A stretch of DNA of 16,831 bases, from NCBI RefSeq assembly GCF_002341865.1, contig NZ_DDOV01000005.1, forward strand, positions 26,558 to 43,388, read 5' to 3'. The notes under the pieces are model-generated. The model ran no database searches. It worked only from the letters and a program-made list of their open reading frames with translations, and was not told the DNA's origin. The translations under genes were made by a program, and so were the position numbers. This stretch comes from Clostridium sp. UBA2485 (lineage in GTDB: Bacteria; Bacillota; Clostridia; Clostridiales; Clostridiaceae). Below, piece by piece: positions 1 to 5,974 of this stretch. Within the stretch, counting starts at the first letter, position 1. Each line of letters opens with the position of its first letter.

Positions 1-210
1 AAATTGATAGGAGTTTTTTATTTAATATATATGATATAATTATCTGTATTTTAATTAAGGTATAATAATATGTTTTAATCTTGAAGAGGTAATGTTAAAA
101 TTAAAATATAGCATATAATTTATTATATTTTCAATATCATAATATTAGTAAGTTAATATTTAGTGGACAAAATACATAGAAAAATTATAAAGAATAATGA
201 GGTGATATAA

Positions 211-432
211 TTGTCAGAATTTTTAGATTGCGTTGGTTATATCTGTCCTGTGCCAGTAGTAAAAGCACAAATTAAATATAAAAAAATAGGTATTGGAGAA
301 TGTGTAACTGTAATTTCAGATCATAGTTGTACACCTCAAGGACTTAAAGATGGTTTTAAAAAATACAATTGTGAAATAACCGTTGAAGAAGATGATGGCA
401 TATGGGAAATAACTATTAAAAAATTAGGTTAA
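211..432 (+). CDS. TusA/SirA-like sulfur carrier protein, stand-alone copy
   Basis: A 73-residue TusA-family protein, about the usual length for the family. It opens with the family pattern DCVGYICPVPVVK: the Cys-Pro-X-Pro box has its cysteine at residue 12, the position that carries a persulfide in known TusA proteins. A second cysteine lies 28 residues later in DHSC (Cys40), a spacing shared exactly with the paralogue at 2960-3187; further cysteines are Cys7, Cys31 and Cys54. The end (DDGIWEITIKK) matches the closing beta strand. The start is TTG, chosen because GAGGTGAT (199-206) sits just upstream. It is monocistronic, convergent with the LysR gene and separated from it by a bidirectional terminator. 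Its sulfur-carrier role is inferred from the family. The donor and acceptor are unknown; selenium handling is an alternative. Confidence 0.88.
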   Translation: MSEFLDCVGYICPVPVVKAQIKYKKIGIGECVTVISDHSCTPQGLKDGFKKYNCEITVEEDDGIWEITIKKLG

Positions 433-470
433 TAAAAGGTTTTGTTATTATATTTTAATAAGTTGGATAG

Positions 471-524
471 AACATAATAAAACTCATAACTGTACAAATT
501 TACAGCTATGAGTTTTATTATGTT
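471..524. terminator. Bidirectional terminator between tusA-like gene and LysR gene
   Basis: The arms at 471-494 and 501-524 form a 24-bp stem with one mismatch and a 6-base loop. The stem core ACTCATAACTGTA is followed by T-rich sequence on both strands. The right arm ends 4 bases before the LysR stop codon and the left arm starts about 38 bases after the tusA-like stop, so the hairpin can serve both convergent genes. Confidence 0.85.
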
Positions 525-528
525 TATA

Positions 529-1431
529 TTAACAAAAAGTTTCTCTACCATATTTCATTATATATTGTATAAAGCTTTTTATATGCGGCTGAGAGGCTTT
601 ACTTTTTGAAGATATTAAACATATCTTGCACTTAGGTTTAGCATCTATTATAGGTAAAGTCTTTAAAATACCAGCATGGATTTCTTGTTTTACAGAAGTA
701 TTAGGAAGAATTGATACACCATGATTTGCTATCACAGAGGCTTTTATAGATTCTATTGTATCAAGCTCCATTTCAATATTTACCTTTTTTTTTGTTCCAG
801 TAATATTTGAAAACATATCTTCAATAGAGTCTCTTATGCCACTTCCTTTTGAGCCTATTATGAGAGGGAGAGAAGCAATTTCATTTAAAGAGATAGAGTC
901 TTTTTCCATATCAATTTTACTTGAATGCACAAATAATAGATTATTATTGCATATGTTAAAGCATTCCACACCATCTATGTTTATTTCACAATCTATAAAT
1001 CCTATATCAGCACTGCAATCTAAGACATGCTCTATTACTCGCTTTGTATGTTCATTTTTTAAAACAAACCTAGCATCATCATGGCTCTTTTTATATAAAT
1101 GTAAAGTACAAGGAAGGAGGTATTCTCCAACACTATTGCAGGTAGATATTTTTATCTCTTGAATTAGTGAATTCTTGCACTGATCTAATTCTTTTACCAT
1201 ATTTTCATATAGATTTACTAGAGTCTCAGCATAACTTAACACTATCTCACCTTCATCAGTTAAATCTACGCCTTTATTACTACGTATCAAAAGTTTTGAG
1301 TCAAGAGACTTTTCTAATGCTTGAAGCTGTTGACTTAAAGCTGATTGAGTCATATGAAGTTTTTTTGATGCTTTTGATATACTATCTTGTTTTACTGTTT
1401 CTATAAATGAGATAAAGTAGTTTATGTTCAC
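529..1431 (-). CDS. LysR-family transcriptional regulator
   Basis: A 300-residue LysR-type regulator, the normal family length. Residues 1-60 form the winged helix-turn-helix (SISKASKKLHMTQSALSQQL, then LEKSLDSKLLIRSNKGVDLT). The rest is the two-lobe effector domain, with a typical lobe pattern near residues 190-200 (PLIIGSKGSGIRDSIE). The start is GTG with an AAGGTGGG ribosome binding site about 9 bases upstream on the minus strand. It is transcribed divergently from the thiosulfate-transport cluster (start 2246) and convergently with the stand-alone TusA gene. LysR proteins usually control the divergent neighbour, and CysB/CysL-type members govern sulfur assimilation, so control of this cluster is a reasonable inference. 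The effector cannot be read from the sequence. Confidence 0.93.
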   Translation of the reverse strand: MNINYFISFIETVKQDSISKASKKLHMTQSALSQQLQALEKSLDSKLLIRSNKGVDLTDEGEIVLSYAETLVNLYENMVKELDQCKNSLIQEIKISTCNSVGEYLLPCTLHLYKKSHDDARFVLKNEHTKRVIEHVLDCSADIGFIDCEINIDGVECFNICNNNLLFVHSSKIDMEKDSISLNEIASLPLIIGSKGSGIRDSIEDMFSNITGTKKKVNIEMELDTIESIKASVIANHGVSILPNTSVKQEIHAGILKTLPIIDAKPKCKICLISSKSKASQPHIKSFIQYIMKYGRETFC

Positions 1432-2245
1432 TTTAAGTACCCACCTTTCTTTATTTTATATAAAGAAACCACTTTAATGTTTAAAAGAATGGCTTCTTGA
1501 AAAGAGATATACAAATTCTAATATTAATGTATAGATGAAATAACTATTATTCTTTAGTACTTTATAAATATCTATTAAATATATATTTAGATAATTATGA
1601 ATACTTTTCTTTTATGGAAGAAGATTTAAATTGCACCTTAAATTTTGTTGATTCTTCGTTTATTAAAGTTGTGAATTGAAAAGTTTACGGGAACTATATT
1701 TAATTACACATTAACCTTTAAGATGGCGTATCTATATACAATCTTATTATAACTTTTATAGTGTCATATATAAAGCATAACCTGTTAATAAATTAACCTA
1801 TCATTGTAAAAGTGAATTCTCTACATACACAAGAGATAGCGTATATAGATATTTCAAAGTCAATGAATATAATCATATAGTTATCTTACTTTTATTATTT
1901 CAATTTATAGAATGCATATTTAGATTATACAAAGTGAATTTAATAGGCTATGAATTCAAAGAGTAAAAAAATAATAATCATTTTAATGAATTTGTTAATT
2001 TTTATAACTTCTATATCTATAATTATCATTGTTTAGTGAAATTTATAACTATTTAAATTATAAGTTATAATAATATTTCTACATAAATATAAAAAATATT
2101 AATCATGTATTAGAAAAACTAATTACTAAATAGTAGATAATTGTTATAAAATTATAGTGTAAATATTTTAAATATTTTAATTAATTAATTAATTAATTAT
2201 CGTTAAGTTTGTTAATTAACTAACTTAATTTAAGGGGGTGGAAAA
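1432..2245. other. Divergent AT-rich intergenic region between LysR gene and thiosulfate cluster
   Basis: There is no convincing gene in these 814 bases. Inverted repeats are present: AAGAAACC/GGCTTCTT (1463-1470 and 1491-1498, one mismatch) in the LysR leader; an 11-base complementary pair at 1729-1739 and 1841-1851; TTATAACT/AGTTATAA at 2043-2050 and 2063-2070; and the palindrome at 2203-2228, listed separately. A (TTAA)n run of 23 bases lies at 2177-2199. A weak promoter for the plus-strand cluster could be TTGTTA (2141-2146), a 17-base spacer, then TATTTT (2164-2169). No T-box, S-box or other known riboswitch consensus was recognised. Confidence 0.6.
2203..2228. promoter_or_regulatory. 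Near-perfect 26-bp palindrome, candidate operator of the thiosulfate-transport cluster
   Basis: The half sites TTAAGTT (2203-2209) and AACTTAA (2222-2228) flank the perfect 10-base palindrome GTTAATTAAC (2211-2220). Only one symmetric pair, 2210/2221 (T-T), breaks the dyad. It lies a few bases before the ribosome binding site (AAGGGGGTGG, about 2232-2241). The position suits an operator or a structured 5' leader. Which protein binds is unknown; LysR from the divergent gene is one candidate. Caution: the sequence is AT-only except for four G/C bases and sits beside a TTAA tandem run. Confidence 0.4.
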
Positions 2246-2905
2246 ATGGCTGAAATTAAAACGAATATAACTAGAAAACCAAAAAAGAAGAAGGTAAATC
2301 AAATTCCTTTCGGAGTAGCACTTTTAATTGCTATTGGAGGAGTAGGATTCTTTATGGCTAACAATTCACCTAAATCTGCTCTTATGTGGGTTTTTGGTGT
2401 TACAGCAGGGTTTACACTTCAAAGGTCAAGATTTTGTTTTACAGCTTCATTGAGAGATCCAGTTTTAACGGGAGGAACTTCGTTAACTAAGGCAGTTGTA
2501 ATTGCAATTGCTACTGCTACAGTTGGATTTGCTGCTATACAATATGCAGCAGTTTCAAAAGGAACACCGATGCCAGGAAATATATCACCCATAGGTGTAC
2601 ATGTAGCCGTTGGTGCTATTATGTTTGGGATAGGAGCAGTAATTGCAGGGGGATGTGCTTCAGGTACTCTAATGAGAGTTGGAGAAGGTTTTACAATGCA
2701 AATATTATCTCTGGTATTTTTTATTATCGGATCACTATGGGGAGCAAAGAATTTTGGGTGGTGGTCAGAGACGTTTATGCCTGAAAAAGGTGTATTTTTA
2801 CCAGATATAATGGGATGGCCATTAGCAATATTTTTACAATTTGCACTATTACTAGGAATTTATATATTTGCAGACTGGTTTGGAAATAAAAAATCAAATG
2901 AGTAA
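2246..2905 (+). CDS. YeeE/YedE (TsuA-type) thiosulfate transporter, N-terminal half protein
   Basis: A 219-residue membrane protein of the sulfur-transport (YeeE/YedE) family, about half the length of full TsuA/YeeE proteins (roughly 350 residues). A lysine-rich cytoplasmic start (KPKKKK, 11-16) is followed by about five hydrophobic segments. Two family signatures are present: GFTLQRSRFCFTASLRDP, with Cys64 in the FC position, and AGGCASGTLMRVGEGF, with Cys137 in the GGC position. In TsuA, conserved cysteines of this kind line the channel and relay thiosulfate. The third one is encoded by the separate gene at 3221-3754. The ATG start has the strong AAGGGGGTGG site. It is first in a cluster half-transporter / TusA / half-transporter / flavoprotein. 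Thiosulfate is the best guess; selenium-linked YedE proteins are close relatives, so selenium is not excluded. Confidence 0.87.
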   Translation: MAEIKTNITRKPKKKKVNQIPFGVALLIAIGGVGFFMANNSPKSALMWVFGVTAGFTLQRSRFCFTASLRDPVLTGGTSLTKAVVIAIATATVGFAAIQYAAVSKGTPMPGNISPIGVHVAVGAIMFGIGAVIAGGCASGTLMRVGEGFTMQILSLVFFIIGSLWGAKNFGWWSETFMPEKGVFLPDIMGWPLAIFLQFALLLGIYIFADWFGNKKSNE

Positions 2906-2959
2906 TTAAAAATTACAATAAATTTTAAGTAAATTAATAATTAAAGGGAGGAATTTATT

Positions 2960-3187
2960 ATGGCAGAATTAAGATTAGATTGTTTAGGTGAGGCTTGTCC
3001 AGTACCACTAATTAAGACTCAAAAGAAAATGGACAATATGAAAGTAGGAGAGGTTGTTATAGTTGAAATAGATCATAGCTGTGCTATGAAAAATATACCA
3101 GAATGGGCAAGAAAAGAAGGACATAATGTTGATATAGAAGAAGTAGATGACGGTCAATGGGAAGTTTATATTGAAAAGACAAAATAG
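2960..3187 (+). CDS. TusA-family sulfurtransferase partner (TsuB/YeeD-like)
   Basis: A 75-residue TusA-like protein with the family start LDCLGEACPVPLIK; Cys13 in the CPVP box is the expected sulfur-carrying residue. Cys8 precedes it, and Cys41 in DHSCAMKNIPEWARKEGH lies 28 residues after Cys13, as in the copy at 211-432. The tail DDGQWEVYIEK matches the closing strand. The ATG start has AGGGAGG at 2945-2951. The gene sits between the two transporter halves (54 and 33 bases away), strong context for a TsuB-like partner that receives thiosulfate sulfur at the membrane. The function is known for TsuA-TsuB pairs in other bacteria; here it is inferred from family and position. Confidence 0.9.
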   Translation: MAELRLDCLGEACPVPLIKTQKKMDNMKVGEVVIVEIDHSCAMKNIPEWARKEGHNVDIEEVDDGQWEVYIEKTK

Positions 3188-3220
3188 TTTTCCCTTAAAA
3201 ATTAATATGGGGTGAATTTT

Positions 3221-3754
3221 ATGGATATTAAAAAGAATGTTTATTATAAGAAGTTTTTAAAAGACCCATGGTCATATACTGCTGGAGCAGTTGTTTTAGC
3301 ACTTATAAATATTGCAATGTTTGCGTCTACTGGTAAGGCGTGGGGAGTAACAACTCCGCTTTCTTATTGGGGAGCTTGGCTATATCAATTAATAGGTGGT
3401 CATCCAGAAAAATGGTTTTACTTTCAGCAAAAAGGTCATGCTGCAGCTTTAAGTGCAGGTTTTTTAAATGATCCTCATTCTATTTCTAACATTGGAATTA
3501 TAGTTGGTGCATTTTTAGCTACATTGCTTGCATCTCAATTTAAAATAAAGAAAATAAAATCATGGAAACAAGTAATAGCAGCAGTACTAGGTGGACTTTT
3601 AATGGGATATGGTGCAAGAATTTCCTTTGGATGTAATATAGGAGCGTTATTTAGTGGAATTGCATCTATGTCTCTTCATGGTTGGATGTATTGGATATTT
3701 ATATTTATCGGCGCATGGATTGGAAGTAAACTATTAGTTAAATATTTTATGTAA
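3221..3754 (+). CDS. YeeE/YedE (TsuA-type) thiosulfate transporter, C-terminal half protein
   Basis: A 177-residue membrane protein carrying the second half of the YeeE/YedE fold. A hydrophobic segment at about 20-36 is followed by a polar loop with GHPEKWFYFQQKGHAAAL, a membrane segment near 91-105, the signature LLMGYGARISFGCNIGALFSG with Cys138 in the FGC position, and a last segment near 155-172. With Cys64 and Cys137 of the N-terminal half protein, this completes the three conserved cysteines of the full-length family. ATG 3221 was chosen over the in-frame GTG at 3212, because that GTG is part of the ribosome binding site GGGGTGA (3209-3215). The two halves probably assemble into one channel; this is inference from complementarity. 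The gene lies 33 bases after the TusA-like gene and is followed by a hairpin. Confidence 0.86.
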   Translation: MDIKKNVYYKKFLKDPWSYTAGAVVLALINIAMFASTGKAWGVTTPLSYWGAWLYQLIGGHPEKWFYFQQKGHAAALSAGFLNDPHSISNIGIIVGAFLATLLASQFKIKKIKSWKQVIAAVLGGLLMGYGARISFGCNIGALFSGIASMSLHGWMYWIFIFIGAWIGSKLLVKYFM

Positions 3755-3759
3755 CATAT

Positions 3760-3782
3760 TATGGTGGCTTAATGCCACCATA
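3760..3782 (+). terminator. Hairpin after the second transporter half, terminator or processing site
   Basis: The perfect 9-bp stem TATGGTGGC (3760-3768) / GCCACCATA (3774-3782) has a 5-base loop and is followed by TATTTTAA. It starts 6 bases after the transporter stop. The T-run is short, so it may only partly stop transcription, letting some readthrough reach the flavoprotein gene 57 bases further on. No good separate promoter was seen in that gap. Confidence 0.65.
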
Positions 3783-3838
3783 TATTTTAACTATCTATAT
3801 AATAAGTAGAATTTATAGGCAGTGGGGAGGAATTTATA

Positions 3839-5065
3839 GTGGAGAAAAAACATGAATATTATGATGTGGTAATTATTGGCGGAGGTGCCTCTGGTTTAAC
3901 TTCAGCAATATATTGTGGAAGAGCTAGACTTAAAACTCTTTTAATAGAAAAATCCTTAGTTGGTGGACTAGCTACTTATACAAATGAAATGGCGAACTAT
4001 CCAGGTTTTCCAGAAGGAACCACTGGAACAGAACTTATGAATCTTTTTCATAAACAAGCTAAAAATTTTGGAGTTAACTTTAAGCTAACAGATGTTAAAG
4101 CTGTTAATCTTCAAGGAAAAGACAAATTAGTAGAAACTTTTAGAATAACTTATCATGCTAAAACTGTTATCATATCTACAGGAGGAAAGCCAAGACTAAC
4201 CAATGCTGCTAATGAAGAAAAATTCCTATATGACAAAGGTATATCTTTCTGTGCTACTTGTGATGCAGCATATTATACAGATAAGACTGTTATGGTTATT
4301 GGAAGTGGAGATGCAGCGATAGAAGAGGGGATGTTTCTTACTAAATTTGCAAAAAAAGTTGTAGTTTCTGTAATTCATGATGAAGGTATTATGGATGCAA
4401 ATAAAATAGCTCAAGAACAGGCTATGAAAAACCCAAAAATGGAATTTATGTGGAATACTGTAGTAAATTCTTTTGAAGGAGAAGATAGATTAAATAAAGT
4501 TGTTTTAAAGAATACTAAAACTGGACATTTATCAGATGTTTCAGTAGATGGATGTTTCTTATTTATAGGTTATGTGCCTAACACTGAGATATTTAAAGAG
4601 CAAATTAATTTAACTAAACAAGGTTATGTTACGACAAATGAAAAAATGGAAACAAATATTGAAGGTGTATTTGCAGTAGGAGATGTTAGAGATAAATTCT
4701 TAAAGCAAGTTGCTACAGCAGTTGGAGATGGTGCTATAGCAGGAGTTGGAGCAGAAAAATATATCGCAGAATCAGAAGTGTTTGAAAGTGAAATTATGCA
4801 GAGTGAAAAAATAGGATTAATATATCTATGGTCTCCAATTGATGAGGAAAGTCGAACATTGCTTACTGAGATAGAAGAAGTAGAAAAAGAAATGTCAGAC
4901 ATAGTTAAAGTAAGCAAAATTGACGTTTATAAAAATGCAAGTCTTGCTTCAAGGCTTGGTACTGTAGAAGCACCTCTTTTAATATATACTAAAAATGGTG
5001 AAGTTGTAGCACAGGATAAAAATATAAGTAAAGAAAATATTATTAATATAATAAAAAATATATAG
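3839..5065 (+). CDS. Thioredoxin-reductase-like flavoprotein fused to a CXXC-less thioredoxin-like domain
   Basis: 408 residues, about 95 longer than a usual bacterial thioredoxin reductase. Residues 1-315 are TrxR-like: FAD motif IIGGGASGL (12-20), redox disulfide CATC (Cys138, Cys141), nucleotide motif GSGDAA (155-160), and the FAD-binding GDVRDKFLKQVATAVGDGAIAG (281-302). The usual NADPH-phosphate motif HRRxxxR is absent; the matching stretch reads VIHDEGIMDA, so NADH or a ferredoxin-type donor is possible. Residues about 320-408 look like a thioredoxin fold (IGLIYLWSPIDEES, cis-proline region VEAPLLIYTKNGEVV) in which WSPIDEES replaces the WCGPC active site, so it has no redox cysteines. 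The GTG start has GGGGAGG at 3824-3830. It follows the thiosulfate cluster on the same strand. Reduction of TusA-bound sulfur or released thiosulfonate is inferred. A general thioredoxin reductase role is the main alternative. Confidence 0.87.
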   Translation: MEKKHEYYDVVIIGGGASGLTSAIYCGRARLKTLLIEKSLVGGLATYTNEMANYPGFPEGTTGTELMNLFHKQAKNFGVNFKLTDVKAVNLQGKDKLVETFRITYHAKTVIISTGGKPRLTNAANEEKFLYDKGISFCATCDAAYYTDKTVMVIGSGDAAIEEGMFLTKFAKKVVVSVIHDEGIMDANKIAQEQAMKNPKMEFMWNTVVNSFEGEDRLNKVVLKNTKTGHLSDVSVDGCFLFIGYVPNTEIFKEQINLTKQGYVTTNEKMETNIEGVFAVGDVRDKFLKQVATAVGDGAIAGVGAEKYIAESEVFESEIMQSEKIGLIYLWSPIDEESRTLLTEIEEVEKEMSDIVKVSKIDVYKNASLASRLGTVEAPLLIYTKNGEVVAQDKNISKENIINIIKNI

Positions 5066-5974
5066 CTTAAAATTAATTATTATAAATTAATGTCAAAACT
5101 TAAAAAAAGTTATTCTAAAAACTCTAAAGCCTTTAAGAATGGAGGTTTAAATATAATATTTCATTTTTTATCATTAATTTTTAATTCAAAGTAAAAAATG
5201 CTATCGAAATTAAATCATGTATAAGTTAAATCTTCATTATTGAACCATATATTTGTAGACTCATAATTATAAATTTTATAGTTATGAGTTTATTTTATTT
5301 CTATAAAGTTTTCAGAAAGAGTTATTAAAAAACTTTCTTATATGTAAGATTATGTTATATAAATTCGAATTAAATTTTAATTAAAAGCAGCTGTAAAGTC
5401 AAAAAAATAGATATATTTTCAATATAAATACATATAATAAAAATTTACTCGAATATATATTATTTGAATATAGAGAAAAATATGGTATTATAGTATTAAA
5501 GTTCAAAATATTATCAATTTTGTAAAAATAGATAAAAAATAGATTTTAATTTTCATTTATCATAATTATTTCTATTTTAATTTTTTAAAAGAATATCTGA
5601 ATTAATATTTAGAAATTAAATTCATATTATTAAATTATTTGAGTTGGTAATTAGACATTTATTAACGAAGATAATGATTTTTAGGGATATATACTAATTT
5701 AAATACATATAATTGAATAAATTACAAAATGTATGGAAAATATTAATAAAAAATTCATTATGATAAACAATAAAATATAAGTTGAAATTATTGATCTTTA
5801 AATAGGTTTTGTAAATTGAAGATATTGAAATGCAATAAATTATTTATTATGTGGATAAAATTGCTAGTTTTATTAACCATCTAAAATTTTAAAGCTTTGT
5901 TTTAAACTCTGATAGAAATAGAGGATAAGTCTTCAGGGTTTAAATATATTTTATTTTAAAGAGGGGGTAAAAAA
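5066..5974. other. AT-rich intergenic region before the opp operon
   Basis: Nothing recognisable as a gene in 909 bases. It contains the hairpin at 5259-5289 (separate entry) and a 9-bp inverted repeat CATTTTTTA/TAAAAAATG (5162-5170, 5192-5200). A GGAGG at about 5142-5146 resembles a ribosome binding site but no standard start follows at a suitable distance. One possible promoter is TTGAAT (5464-5469), a 16-base spacer, then TATTAT (5486-5491) with an upstream TG extension. It would give opp a leader of nearly 480 bases, so its link to opp is uncertain. No riboswitch consensus was recognised. Confidence 0.5.
5259..5289 (+). terminator. Rho-independent terminator downstream of the flavoprotein gene
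   Basis: The arms ACTCATAATTATAAA (5259-5273) and TTTATAGTTATGAGT (5275-5289) pair over 15 positions with one G-T wobble; the innermost A-T pairs open to form the real loop. TTATTTTATTT follows. It lies about 190 bases after the flavoprotein stop, the first strong hairpin on that transcript. The stem core resembles those at 471-524 and 12096-12151. Confidence 0.7.

Noticed and set aside
164..191. TGGACA / TATAAA as a promoter of the first TusA-like gene
   Set aside because: Transcription would start at about the ribosome binding site. An extended -10 (TGATATAAT, ending at 40) is possible but has no good -35.
836..1406. Plus-strand frames inside the LysR gene
   Set aside because: They are antisense to a clear LysR coding sequence and have no recognisable products. 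The same holds for the minus-strand frames inside the flavoprotein, opp and nhaC genes.
2231..2245. GGGGGTGG before the transporter as a T-box element
   Set aside because: It is simply the ribosome binding site; the T-box core and specifier structure are absent upstream.
3212..3220. GTG 3212 as start of the second transporter half
   Set aside because: This GTG is inside the ribosome binding site GGGGTGA that serves ATG 3221.
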